The position numbers and the translations under genes were made by a program. From the NCBI GenBank assembly GCA_035254305.1, contig DATFAS010000159.1, positions 1 to 33,248 on the forward strand: a DNA stretch of 33,248 nucleotides, in the 5' to 3' direction. This DNA is from DATFAS01 sp035254305 (GTDB taxonomy: Bacteria; Bacillota; Bacilli; Aneurinibacillales; RAOX-1). This document shows, in pieces, positions 6,895 to 14,768 of this stretch (position 1 is its first letter; each line of letters starts with the position of its first letter). The notes under the pieces were generated by a model. The model searched no databases and had not been told where the DNA came from. It worked only from the letters and a program-made list of their open reading frames with translations.

Positions 6895-8706
6895 ATGTTA
6901 ACGGCCAAATTAGCGCTAAGAATTGAACAATTGGAAACTCAGTTTCTTTTGAAGGAAGAAAAGGCACTCCAAGATGTCAATCAGGCAGTCAAGCGTGAAA
7001 ATGCTCTCAGTGTGGCCATTCAAAGCTTATCCACCTGGATATCCCAATTAAAAAAACAAGGGACCGATGAGGAGCTGCTTGCGAAAGGATTGGAAGTTAG
7101 AGAACAACTAAAAGAGAAAATGAGGGCTGTGTCGGCCGTTATTTTGGAATCTGTAAATGAACAATACCAAACAGAATTTTCACTTATTCAATTTATCGAA
7201 GGACAAGAGGGAGCTTATTATACAAATGGAATCTTGAATATTCTTCATAGAAGTGGAAAGATCCATGAGTTGTTTCAGAAATTATTAGCTGACATTATTC
7301 CTATTCATCCAAAGGACGAGTATCCGTTAGCAAGACAGATGAAAAGAAAATTTGTGATTCACGCAGGACCGACTAATTCAGGGAAAACCTATGAATCCAT
7401 TGAAGCTCTAAAGGATGGGGAAAAGGGAATTTATTTATCACCATTAAGGCTGCTTGCTCTAGAAATATACGAAAAATTGAATGCAGAGGGGGTTCCATGC
7501 AGTCTTCTGACTGGAGAAGAAGAAATTCGTGATAGCCATGCGCGACATTGGGCTTGTACGATTGAGAAGGCAGATTATCATCAACTTTTTGATGTGGCTG
7601 TTATTGATGAAGGGCAAATGATTGGAGATTCACAAAGAGGTTTTGCATGGACAAGAGCCATACTTGGAATACTCGCTAAGAAAATTCATATTTGTTGTTC
7701 AATCAATGCTGTTACATTAATCAAGCGATTAATTATGGATTGTGAAGATGATGTAGAAGTGATCTATCATGAACGGCAAACGCCATTAATTATACAAGAT
7801 GAATCCTTTTCCTTTCCTAAGGATGTTAAAGTAGGGGATGCCTTTATCGTTTTTTCTCGTAAGAAAGTTCTGCAGGTAGCAGCGGATTTAGGGAAGTATA
7901 ATATCACTTCAAGTGTCATTTATGGAAATCTCCCTCCCGAAACGAGAAGAAAGCAGGTAAATTTATTTCTAAATAGAGAAACAGAGGTTGTCGTTTCAAC
8001 TGATGCTATTGGGATGGGAATGAATCTTCCTATACAACGAATTGTTTTTCTTGAAACAGAAAAATACGATGGTTCAGGTGTTCGGGAATTAAATTCTCAA
8101 GAAATTAAACAGATTGCTGGAAGAGCTGGTCGTAAGGGGATTTATGAGATTGGTTTTGTTAATGCATTAAAAGCAAAAAAGAATATCGCAACTAAATTAA
8201 TTTCTTCAGATGGAGATATCGAAGCAGCTTTTATAGCCCCCCATGATGAAACTATTTTGGGTCTACCTTTCGGCTCCTTGAAGGAGAGGCTTAAAGCATG
8301 GATGAACCATGAAATACGAACTGCTTATTTCCGTCTAGCGGATATATCAGAAATACTTGAACTCCTTGACCTTGCAAGTGGATATGAATCCGTAATTCCT
8401 ATTGAAGTGTTATATAAGGCGGTCACGATTCCGTTTGATTACAAAGAAAGAGAACTATTGAAACAGTGGTTTTTCTATATTGATTGTTTGAAAATGCAAC
8501 GTAATAGGCTGCCAAAACCAAGGAGAAGAAAGCATGGTTTAACAGGTTTGGAAATCTATTATCGGGCGATTGGACTTTATTATTCTTTTTCTAGAGTGTT
8601 TCAATTAGAGTTTGATTTGCGTTGGATTAAAAAAGAACGTGCCAAGACCGCGGAGGAAATCCATCAATTACTTAAGGAGCAAAATAAAGTATTTGAACTG
8701 ATTTAG
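6895..8706 (+). CDS. SUV3-like superfamily 2 RNA helicase
   Basis: 603 residues from the ATG at 6895, preceded by AAAGGGTGTTACCT; an in-frame ATG at 6772 lacks a ribosome site. The N-terminal 140 residues are helical and probably coiled coil. The helicase core has GPTNSGKT (158-165), DEGQ (238-241), STDAIGMGMNLPI and AGRAGRKG. GxTNSGKT and the DExQ box are the hallmarks of the SUV3 family, which unwinds RNA in the mitochondrial degradosome; bacterial members are less studied. The C-terminal 170 residues resemble the SUV3 C-terminal helical region. A role in RNA turnover or ribosome work is inference. It is a single gene with a leader of at least 120 bases. Confidence 0.85.
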   Translation: MLTAKLALRIEQLETQFLLKEEKALQDVNQAVKRENALSVAIQSLSTWISQLKKQGTDEELLAKGLEVREQLKEKMRAVSAVILESVNEQYQTEFSLIQFIEGQEGAYYTNGILNILHRSGKIHELFQKLLADIIPIHPKDEYPLARQMKRKFVIHAGPTNSGKTYESIEALKDGEKGIYLSPLRLLALEIYEKLNAEGVPCSLLTGEEEIRDSHARHWACTIEKADYHQLFDVAVIDEGQMIGDSQRGFAWTRAILGILAKKIHICCSINAVTLIKRLIMDCEDDVEVIYHERQTPLIIQDESFSFPKDVKVGDAFIVFSRKKVLQVAADLGKYNITSSVIYGNLPPETRRKQVNLFLNRETEVVVSTDAIGMGMNLPIQRIVFLETEKYDGSGVRELNSQEIKQIAGRAGRKGIYEIGFVNALKAKKNIATKLISSDGDIEAAFIAPHDETILGLPFGSLKERLKAWMNHEIRTAYFRLADISEILELLDLASGYESVIPIEVLYKAVTIPFDYKERELLKQWFFYIDCLKMQRNRLPKPRRRKHGLTGLEIYYRAIGLYYSFSRVFQLEFDLRWIKKERAKTAEEIHQLLKEQNKVFELI

Positions 8707-8709
8707 ATG

Positions 8710-8735
8710 TTTTCCATTAAATTGGAAAATTATTT
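8710..8735 (+). terminator. Weak hairpin after the SUV3-like gene
   Basis: TTTTCCA/TGGAAAA stem with loop TTAAAT, then TTATTT. The stem is AT-rich, so termination may be partial and read into pgi. Confidence 0.45.
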
Positions 8736-8744
8736 GTACATGCC

Positions 8745-8773
8745 TTGTGGTGATAGGAAAGTATAGCTATAAT
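8745..8773 (+). promoter_or_regulatory. Predicted SigA promoter for pgi
   Basis: TTGTGG, a 17-base spacer and a perfect TATAAT lie 62 bases before the pgi start. The -35 box is only half-matched. Confidence 0.45.
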
Positions 8774-8834
8774 AGGAAGGAAATGGAATTTATATATTGT
8801 TTTTCTTTTTCTATTTAGAAAGGGGACATCTGTC

Positions 8835-10181
8835 ATGTGCTTACACTTTGATTATTCCAATGCATTGCCTTTCATGGACGAATCTGAGATTGAGTATCTA
8901 GCTGAATTTGTGAAAGCTGCACATCACATGCTGCATGAGAAAACAGAACAAGGGAAGGATTATTTAGGGTGGGTTGATCTTCCGTTTCAATATGATAAAG
9001 AGGAGTACAGTAGAATAAAGCAAGCTGCAGCTCGAATTCAACAGAATTCTCATGTGTTTATTGTGATTGGTATTGGTGGTTCTTATTTGGGAGCAAGGGC
9101 AGCGATTGATATGCTTTCCCATACTTTCTATAATCAAATTAATAAGTCTACACCGTCCGTTTATTTTGTAGGACAAAATATAAGCTCAACTTATGTCAAT
9201 CATTTGTTTGATATAATTAAGGATAAGGAAATTTCAGTTAATGTCATTTCTAAATCTGGTACAACAACAGAGCCGGCTTTAGCTTTTCGTATTTTCCGAG
9301 ATTATATGGAAGAAAAATATGGTGAAGAAGAGGCACGCAAACGGATTTATGTTACAACAGATAAATCGAAGGGTGCCTTAAAGAAACTGGCAGATGATAA
9401 AGGATATGAAACCTTCGTGATTCCAGATGATGTTGGTGGAAGATATTCGGTATTAACGGCTGTGGGCCTACTTCCTATAGCGGTAAGTGGGGCAAATATC
9501 GATTTAATTATGCAAGGAGCACAGGATGCCAGTAAGAAATATAATAATCCAGATTTAATGACCAATGAATGCTATCAATATGCTGCTGTTCGAAACATTC
9601 TCTATCAAAAGGGAAAGGCTGTTGAATTGTTAGTAAATTATGAACCAACTATGCACTATGTTGCCGAGTGGTGGAAACAGTTATTTGGTGAAAGTGAAGG
9701 GAAGGACGAGAAGGGATTATTTCCAGCTTCACTAGATTTTACAACGGATTTGCATTCTATGGGCCAATATGTCCAAGAAGGACGTAGAATGTTAATTGAA
9801 ACCGTTCTATTTGTAGAAAAACCAAAAGCAGAATTGATTATTAAGAAAGACCCAGATAACATTGATGGGTTAAATTTCCTAGTAGGTAAAACGATGGATT
9901 TTGTTAATAAAAAGGCATTTGAGGGAACACTTCTTGCACATGTAGATGGTGGTGTACCTAATCTTGTTGTCAGCTTAGATGAAATAAGTGAATATACATT
10001 TGGTGAGCTGGTTTATTTCTTCGAGAAGGCATGTGGAATTAGTGGTTATTTACTTGGAGTAAATCCATTCAACCAACCTGGGGTAGAGGCTTATAAGAAG
10101 AATATGTTTGCATTGCTTGGAAAACCGGGCTTTGAGAAGGAAAGGGAAGCATTAGAAAATAGGCTTTCTAAAACAAAATAG
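8835..10181 (+). CDS. pgi: Glucose-6-phosphate isomerase
   Basis: Interconverts glucose 6-phosphate and fructose 6-phosphate in glycolysis and gluconeogenesis. The 448-residue product matches Bacillus Pgi along its length: FDYSNALPF at the N-terminus, VIGIGGSYLGARAAI (SIS-fold sugar-phosphate site), VISKSGTTTEPA, the GGRYSVLTAVGLLPIA signature, LFGESEGKDEKG, and GYLLGVNPFNQPGVEAYKKNMFALLGKPGF at the C-terminus. The ATG at 8835 follows AAAGGGGA. It is a single gene with a strong terminator. Nothing is unusual in the protein. Confidence 0.98.
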   Translation: MCLHFDYSNALPFMDESEIEYLAEFVKAAHHMLHEKTEQGKDYLGWVDLPFQYDKEEYSRIKQAAARIQQNSHVFIVIGIGGSYLGARAAIDMLSHTFYNQINKSTPSVYFVGQNISSTYVNHLFDIIKDKEISVNVISKSGTTTEPALAFRIFRDYMEEKYGEEEARKRIYVTTDKSKGALKKLADDKGYETFVIPDDVGGRYSVLTAVGLLPIAVSGANIDLIMQGAQDASKKYNNPDLMTNECYQYAAVRNILYQKGKAVELLVNYEPTMHYVAEWWKQLFGESEGKDEKGLFPASLDFTTDLHSMGQYVQEGRRMLIETVLFVEKPKAELIIKKDPDNIDGLNFLVGKTMDFVNKKAFEGTLLAHVDGGVPNLVVSLDEISEYTFGELVYFFEKACGISGYLLGVNPFNQPGVEAYKKNMFALLGKPGFEKEREALENRLSKTK

Positions 10182-10223
10182 AAAAAGAGAAGAGCCAACT
10201 ACGAGGATGGCTCTTCTCTTTTT
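10182..10223 (+). terminator. Strong intrinsic terminator of pgi
   Basis: Perfect 16-bp stem AAAAAGAGAAGAGCCA/TGGCTCTTCTCTTTTT with a 10-base loop; the run of T is part of the stem. It starts at the pgi stop codon, and an intergenic repeat copy begins 2 bases later. Confidence 0.9.
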
Positions 10224-10225
10224 AA

Positions 10226-10292
10226 GCGGATAGGAAAGAGAAAATTTTAAACCACTTTACTTCTGCGCACAGGTGCAACTAGTTTTACCTTG
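10226..10292. repeat. Intergenic repeat, copy A
   Basis: Shares GCGGATAGGAAAG at its left end and GCACAGGTGCAACTAGTTTTACCTTG at its right end with the copy at 27716 (right-end identity about 24 of 26). The left half can fold on itself, though less perfectly here than in copy B. It begins 2 bases after the pgi terminator and ends at the 3' end of the convergent coat-like gene. Confidence 0.75.
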
Positions 10293-10294
10293 GT

Positions 10295-10801
10295 TTAAAT
10301 AGGTGGGAGGATTCCCATGAAACAGGCTAATTGTTGTGACCTGTTTTTATAATTTAAACAAGATTTCCTCTGTCCTTGATGTGGGGGACGTGGATGTTGT
10401 TGATGTTGGTGGTGTTGGTGTTGGTGTTGCTGATATGGTTGGTATGGTTGATATGGTTGGTATGGTTGATATGGTGGTTGGTATGGAGGATAGGGGGGAT
10501 AAGGGGGATAGGGTTCAGGGATTGGTTGATAGGGGGGAATGGAGCCGTAATAGGGTCCGATCCCTATAAGGTCTGAATAATGGTATTGCATAAACTCTCG
10601 TCTGGGACTTCCTGGTCGATAGACCCACAAATCTACCATTCCAGTTGGGGGGTTATACCCAATGACATAGGCGACAACTGGTCCAACGGTTGGGATAGAG
10701 GTTCGAATATAGGTTCCAATATAGGGAGTTATTGCATTGGGCGGTACAAACTGAGGCATGGGTGCTTGCCGGCTGTTACTATTCCTATTTCTTTTTCCCA
10801 T
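10295..10801 (-). CDS. Pro/Tyr/Gln/His-rich low-complexity protein, probable spore-coat or spore-surface protein
   Basis: 168 residues. Residues 1-85 are an ordered-looking domain (YIGTYIRTSIPTVGPVVAYV, DLWVYRPGSPRREFM). About 86-140 is low complexity: repeated PYPPYP, then PYQPYQ units, then a His/Gln tract. The tail has two Cys. Strong ribosome site AAAGGAGTGTGAATC. No signal peptide. Composition resembles Bacillales spore-coat and exosporium proteins, but no named family is recognised, so the role is inference. The coding DNA is a direct repeat on the plus strand (TTGGTATGGTTGATATGG units) prone to length change. A related Tyr/His/Pro-rich gene lies at 31873-32130. Confidence 0.75.
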   Translation of the reverse strand: MGKRNRNSNSRQAPMPQFVPPNAITPYIGTYIRTSIPTVGPVVAYVIGYNPPTGMVDLWVYRPGSPRREFMQYHYSDLIGIGPYYGSIPPYQPIPEPYPPYPPYPPYQPPYQPYQPYQPYQPYQQHQHQHHQHQQHPRPPHQGQRKSCLNYKNRSQQLACFMGILPPI

Positions 10802-10980
10802 GATTCACACTCCTTTAGAATAGTCTATCCATGCCAATCCAAAATGGATATAATGAATAAACCTAATTTGGAATAGAAAAAATTCTTCACTCTCTAAAGA
10901 GGGGCTTTTTTGTATCATAGAATGATCTATAAGATAGTAAAATGGTGAAAAAGCTTCGGACGAAAGGAAAAGGAGGGTTT

Positions 10981-12084
10981 ATGGATAGAATTGAACAAAG
11001 TAAGCACGTGATCTTACAAAATCAAGCACCGAACGGAGCTCTTATTGCATCACCGAGCTTCCCTCATTATCACTATTCATGGCTCAGGGATGGAACCTTT
11101 ATTGCTTATGGGTTAGACTGTATAGGCGTAGAAGGTGCTACCCACTTCTACCGTTGGGCAAATGAAACGATTGAGAGATATCGGGATAAAGCCTTACAAG
11201 CTATTCAACATGCTAAAGAGGGGAGATTAATACCGAGAGAATTCCTCTTGCATACGCGTTATACTATAGAAGGGGCAGAAGTAGAGGGTGAATGGGGAAC
11301 ATTTCAATTGGATGGTTATGGAACCTTACTGTGGGGGATGGTGCAGCATACTGAAATATGGGAAAACCATTGCCTACTAATTGAATTCGAATCCACAATC
11401 CAAATGATAACAGAATATCTCCTATTATTGTGGAAGGGATCCTGTTTTGATTGTTGGGAGGAATATGGTGACTATACTCACCCAGCAACAATTGCAGCCA
11501 TTTATGGTGGAATCCATGCCGTTTTACCTATACTGAATAAGAGATTACAGCTTAAAGCTAAACAGCAACTTGAAGAAATGAAAAATTTTCTTCTTCAACA
11601 GGTAGGGACTTTAAATCACTTTCCGAAAAGTGTAGGAATTCCTGAAATTGATGCAAGCCTTATTTGGTTACACACTCCATACCAAGTATTTGATAGCCAT
11701 CATTCAGTTATGAAGGAAACGATAAGGAAAATTGAAACTAAATTGCTAGTTAATGGAGGGGTGCATCGCTATCCCCAGGACACTTATTATGGTGGAGGAC
11801 AATGGGTCCTATTATCAGGCTTTTTGGGGTGGTATTACCTAGAAATAGGGGAGATAGAAAAGGCAAAGTCATTATTAGAATGGATAGAACAACAATTTGA
11901 TGAGTTAGGATACCTTCCAGAACAAGTTCAGCATAATCTTCTATCATCTGATTATTATTCGAATTGGCTTCAGAGATGGGGGCAGCCTGCTAAGCCATTA
12001 TTATGGTCTCATGCTATGTATCTAATTTTAAGAAGCAAATTAGCACATACTGAGGATATAGAAAAAGAGGAAAAACGTGGATAA
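10981..12084 (+). CDS. GH15-family glycosidase, cytoplasmic (glucoamylase-like)
   Basis: 367 residues, an (alpha/alpha)6-barrel glycosidase acting on terminal glucosyl units; the exact substrate is unknown. Recognition comes from SWLRDGTF (33-40), FDCWEE (157-161) with the likely acid Glu, WGTFQLDGYG, GGGQWVLLSGFLGWYY and LLWSHAMYLIL near the end. Where bacterial glucoamylases usually have Glu in the last motif (WxHAE) this protein has Met, so catalysis may differ. There is no signal peptide and no N-terminal beta-sandwich domain. The ATG at 10981 follows AAAAGGAGGGTTT; a start 13 codons earlier has no good site. It is the first gene of a run with the next two. Confidence 0.82.
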   Translation: MDRIEQSKHVILQNQAPNGALIASPSFPHYHYSWLRDGTFIAYGLDCIGVEGATHFYRWANETIERYRDKALQAIQHAKEGRLIPREFLLHTRYTIEGAEVEGEWGTFQLDGYGTLLWGMVQHTEIWENHCLLIEFESTIQMITEYLLLLWKGSCFDCWEEYGDYTHPATIAAIYGGIHAVLPILNKRLQLKAKQQLEEMKNFLLQQVGTLNHFPKSVGIPEIDASLIWLHTPYQVFDSHHSVMKETIRKIETKLLVNGGVHRYPQDTYYGGGQWVLLSGFLGWYYLEIGEIEKAKSLLEWIEQQFDELGYLPEQVQHNLLSSDYYSNWLQRWGQPAKPLLWSHAMYLILRSKLAHTEDIEKEEKRG

Positions 12085-12097
12085 GGAGAGGATAACC

Positions 12098-12616
12098 ATG
12101 TTTGATCCAACTGTTTATGAAAATTTGAAGGTTGTTATAGAGGGTTCCATTTATGATCTTGATTTGGCTGGTTGTATTCTAGTTATAGGGCGAGTCGATC
12201 GAATGGATATGGCTACTATGTCTAGGTATTATGCAGTCTCATTTGTAGAGAAGGAAGCTGTAGAGAATACAGTAGCAGAAATTCGGCTGTTTGCATCCAT
12301 AAAGGATTTAGCAGCAGAATTATTAGAAGATAAGGAATCATCTCCGGGATGTCAGATGGAGATTCGCTTTCTAAGGAAAGTAGTAAACATTGCTATGGAA
12401 TGTTCCCAAATTGAAGAGGCAGTAAGTAAGATATGGCAAGGAAGGCCGCAAGTAAAACAAACTCTTTCCTTTGATTATGGGAGTACTCCTGGCCCATATC
12501 GTGATGATATTATTCTTGATTTTGGAAGGAAAATCGACGAAGAACAGATTGACGATATCCCGGATCTTATTGATCATATGCTACATACCGTGCAAATACT
12601 TAACCAGATGAAATAA
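12098..12616 (+). CDS. Hypothetical protein (172 aa)
   Basis: Acidic soluble protein that I cannot assign to a family. It opens MFDPTVYENLKVVIEGSIYDLD and ends DDIPDLIDHMLHTVQILNQMK, with mixed alpha/beta predicted content and no membrane segment or signal. The ATG at 12098 follows AAGGAGAGG at good spacing, 13 bases after the GH15 stop codon; an in-frame GTG at 12077 is less likely. The DEAD-box helicase gene follows after 16 bases, so all three are probably one transcript. Confidence 0.75.
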   Translation: MFDPTVYENLKVVIEGSIYDLDLAGCILVIGRVDRMDMATMSRYYAVSFVEKEAVENTVAEIRLFASIKDLAAELLEDKESSPGCQMEIRFLRKVVNIAMECSQIEEAVSKIWQGRPQVKQTLSFDYGSTPGPYRDDIILDFGRKIDEEQIDDIPDLIDHMLHTVQILNQMK

Positions 12617-12632
12617 TAAAAAGGAGTTAACT

Positions 12633-13814
12633 ATGGAAGTAACATTTGAAACATTATCCCTTAAACAGGACTTTCTTAAAGCTGCATGGAATAAGGCTGG
12701 ATTTGAAAATCCAACGGCTATTCAATTTAAAGCCATTCCGGTCATTGGGCAAGGTAACGATCTTATTGCAGAATCACCAACCGGGACAGGTAAGACGTTA
12801 GCTTATCTGCTCCCTTTGTTAGATGCTATCAATCCTGAACAGAAGAACACACAGATCATTGTCATTGCTCCAACACGTGAATTAACTATGCAGATTTCTA
12901 AACATATTCAGGTTTTCATACAAGATAGCCAAATAAAAAGTGCAGCTTTTATTGGGGGTGCAGATCTTAAACGACAACTTGAAAAACTAAAAACACATCC
13001 ACATATTATTGTAGGTACTCCACAAAGATTGTTGGAGCTTATTAAAATGAAGAAACTAAAGACCCATGAATTGCGAACGATTGTAGTCGACGAGGTTGAC
13101 CAAATTGTTAAAATGGAGCTGCTAAGAACGGTACAGGAAGTCATTAGTATGACTCCTAAGGAAAGACAGTTGGTATGTCTATCGGCAACAATTTCCATGA
13201 GAATTCAAGAGCAGATCATTAAAATAATGAAAACGCCACAGATTATACGAATCCAGAAATCTGATCTTCCAGAGAGTCAAGTTGAACATGTCTATGTTGT
13301 AGGGGAAAGAAGAGATAAGTGGGACCTGCTTCGCCGTATTGTAAAAATGGACAAGCTTAAGGCAGTAGCCTTTATCGGTGATATGAAACAAATGAAGGAG
13401 ATTGCTGATCGCCTACGTAATAAAGAAATTGCCCTAGGGATCTTAAATGGGGAAATGAAAAAAGTAGAAAGAGAAGCTGTGATGAATCAGTTCCGTCTAG
13501 GAAAGTTTCCACTTCTATTAGCTACCGACTTAGCAGCACGGGGTCTAGATATCGAAGGTATTACCCATGTTATTCATTATGATATTCCGCAAGATCCAGA
13601 GCAGTATGTCCATCGTTCCGGTCGAACAGGTAGGATGGGTGCAAAGGGAATGGTTGTATCTCTAGTTACTGCTAGTGAGGTTGTTCCCCTTCAGAAAATG
13701 ATGAATGGACTTGGAATTTCCATCTCTGAAAAACAATTGTATATGGGAAAAATGGAAGATGCGAAACCCAAAAAAGAAAAGATGCCCCCTAAAAAAATGG
13801 TGAAAAAGAAGTGA
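12633..13814 (+). CDS. DEAD-box-type ATP-dependent RNA helicase (DEVD variant)
   Basis: 393 residues with both RecA domains: Q-motif FENPTAIQ (24-31), ESPTGTGKT (47-55), APTRELTMQI, GTPQRLLE, DEVD (153-156) in place of DEAD, SAT, ATDLAARGLDIEG and HRSGRTGRMG. It ends in a short lysine-rich tail (PKKEKMPPKKMVKKK) likely to bind RNA. The role is rearrangement of RNA structure in ribosome assembly, decay or cold adaptation. It lacks the DbpA-type C-terminal domain and is closer to short cold-shock helicases such as YfmL. The ribosome site is AAAAGGAG. It is third in the GH15 run and convergent with the small gene at 13816. Confidence 0.92.
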   Translation: MEVTFETLSLKQDFLKAAWNKAGFENPTAIQFKAIPVIGQGNDLIAESPTGTGKTLAYLLPLLDAINPEQKNTQIIVIAPTRELTMQISKHIQVFIQDSQIKSAAFIGGADLKRQLEKLKTHPHIIVGTPQRLLELIKMKKLKTHELRTIVVDEVDQIVKMELLRTVQEVISMTPKERQLVCLSATISMRIQEQIIKIMKTPQIIRIQKSDLPESQVEHVYVVGERRDKWDLLRRIVKMDKLKAVAFIGDMKQMKEIADRLRNKEIALGILNGEMKKVEREAVMNQFRLGKFPLLLATDLAARGLDIEGITHVIHYDIPQDPEQYVHRSGRTGRMGAKGMVVSLVTASEVVPLQKMMNGLGISISEKQLYMGKMEDAKPKKEKMPPKKMVKKK

Positions 13815-13815
13815 A

Positions 13816-13992
13816 TTAGCTTTGGAGGATCGCCTCTATTTGTTTGATTCGAATACGGATGACCATTTCTCTTTGAATGAGAAGGATCATCTCCTCTGAT
13901 GTTTGTGAGTTATATATACTTTCTTGTACATCTCGAAGTTCGTTTTCTAATACTGGAATGCTATTAATTGTTAGAATGTCTTCTAGGTCCAT
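13816..13992 (-). CDS. Small helical protein (58 aa), unnamed
   Basis: An ORF of 59 codons including the stop, on the minus strand, with GGAG 11 bases before its ATG. The product is rich in Glu, Ile, Arg and Gln with heptad-like hydrophobics (ILTINSIPVLENELRDVQES; MILLIQREMVIRIRIKQIEA), so a helical hairpin or short coiled coil is likely. There is no membrane segment. Its stop lies 1 base past the convergent helicase stop. No family is recognised; it resembles short coiled-coil proteins commonly left as hypothetical in Bacillales. Confidence 0.6.
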   Translation of the reverse strand: MDLEDILTINSIPVLENELRDVQESIYNSQTSEEMILLIQREMVIRIRIKQIEAILQS

Positions 13993-14087
13993 TTAATAAT
14001 TAACTCCTTTATATGCCTTACTCCAGCCCACTATTTAATTCTACGGAGGAGAAAGGATTCCTGCAAAAAAACACATGGTAAATTATA

Positions 14088-14120
14088 GTGCCCGATCAAT
14101 GAATGATTATGATCGGGTAC
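14088..14120. terminator. Hairpin downstream of the 59-aa membrane protein gene
   Basis: An 11-bp stem with one G/T pair (GTGCCCGATCA with TGATCGGGTAC) lies about 20 bases past the stop of the minus-strand gene. No clean T-tract follows directly, so it may be a weak terminator or an mRNA-stabilising hairpin. Confidence 0.4.
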
Positions 14121-14136
14121 TTGGTGATGAATCAGG

Positions 14137-14316
14137 TTATTTGCTCACATTTAATCGTTTTTTCAACATAAATCCAACTCCAGGTGTCAAAACCGCACCT
14201 AACAAACAAATAACAATTCCCGCTACACTTTCTTCAGCAATCGATACTCCAATCCCAGAAAGAAAGAGGGCAGAAACGATCGCGAGTATAAGTGAAATTT
14301 TTTGCCAATGTGTCAC
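14137..14316 (-). CDS. Small two-helix membrane protein (YlaF/DUF5325-like)
   Basis: 59 residues with two hydrophobic helices (SLILAIVSALFLSGIGVSIA and VAGIVICLLGAVLTPGVGFM) joined by a short EES turn, and a basic C-terminus. Size and layout resemble the Bacillus YlaF family; the match is tentative. GTG at 14316 is taken as start because GAGGTGA is 6 bases upstream; the GTG at 14325 lies inside that site and only about 3 bases after the predicted transcript start. An extended -10 box lies just upstream. Confidence 0.65.
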   Translation of the reverse strand: MTHWQKISLILAIVSALFLSGIGVSIAEESVAGIVICLLGAVLTPGVGFMLKKRLNVSK

Positions 14317-14334
14317 TTCTTTCACCTCAAATGA

Positions 14335-14343
14335 ATTATAGCA
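14335..14343 (-). promoter_or_regulatory. Extended -10 promoter for the 59-aa membrane protein
   Basis: The minus strand reads TGCTATAAT, a perfect extended -10 element; the -35 position is poor, as is common for this type. Transcription would start near 14328, giving a short leader that holds only the ribosome site. Confidence 0.45.
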
Positions 14344-14363
14344 TATTCCATAATATGATTAAT

Positions 14364-14399
14364 CACCAGTAAGTCTGGAACCTACTGGTGACTTTTTTT
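14364..14399. terminator. Hairpin overlapping the 3' end of the GAF-domain gene
   Basis: 9-bp stem TCACCAGTA/TACTGGTGA with an 11-base loop. On the plus strand it is followed by CTTTTTTTC, so it stops plus-strand transcription; on the minus strand, where the gene runs, the tail is only TTAATCATATT. Its right arm contains the GAF gene's stop codon. Confidence 0.5.
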
Positions 14400-14768
14400 C
14401 GTCTGTTCAATTTTTTTGCCAAGCTCTTTGGCAAGGGCTGCAAGGGATGTATAATCTGATTCGTCAAAGGCGATGGCCTTTTTACTTGTAATTGTAAATT
14501 TTCCTATAATTTGCTGTTCTTGGTTTAAAATCGGCACTTGTAAAATAGCCTTTCGAGCAATAGACTCCGTGGATTGCTCACCAGCAGTTGCCTTTAGATT
14601 AAGTTGGTTTTCATCTGTATCCTTCAGATAAAGACCAACCCACTCAAAATGGGTCACATGCTGTTGAAGTCTATGTACTAGATGATTAAATGCCGCTTGG
14701 TCCATTTTAGTTGATTGATGAACAGCCGCAATAAGTTCTAAAGAAGCTATGTCGGCGGCCATGGACAT
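14382..14768 (-). CDS. GAF-domain protein (free-Met-sulfoxide-reductase-like fold, no cysteines)
   Basis: 128 residues forming a single GAF domain; FEWVGLYL, AILQVPILN and IGKFTITSKK mark the sheet. The closest recognisable relatives are fRMsr-type GAF proteins, but the catalytic cysteines of those enzymes are absent and the protein has no Cys at all, so a reductase role is unlikely; ligand sensing is possible. ATG at 14768 and ATG at 14762 are both plausible; AGGAA sits 6 bases before the second. It is a single gene on the minus strand, upstream of the 59-aa membrane protein. Confidence 0.7.
   Translation of the reverse strand: MSMAADIASLELIAAVHQSTKMDQAAFNHLVHRLQQHVTHFEWVGLYLKDTDENQLNLKATAGEQSTESIARKAILQVPILNQEQQIIGKFTITSKKAIAFDESDYTSLAALAKELGKKIEQTKKSHQ

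Noticed and set aside
8752..8766. Possible fourth copy of the intergenic repeat (TAGGAAAGTATA)
   Set aside because: Only 12 bases match and the rest of the element is absent; it overlaps the likely pgi promoter.
10380..10520. Direct repeats that could suggest a CRISPR array or VNTR of unknown type
   Set aside because: The units are contiguous without spacers and stay in frame inside a coding sequence.
10336..10576. Plus-strand ORFs rich in Val, Asp, Met and Trp opposite the coat-like gene
   Set aside because: They are reverse readings of the repeat-coded tract and have no ribosome site; the minus-strand frame has a strong one.
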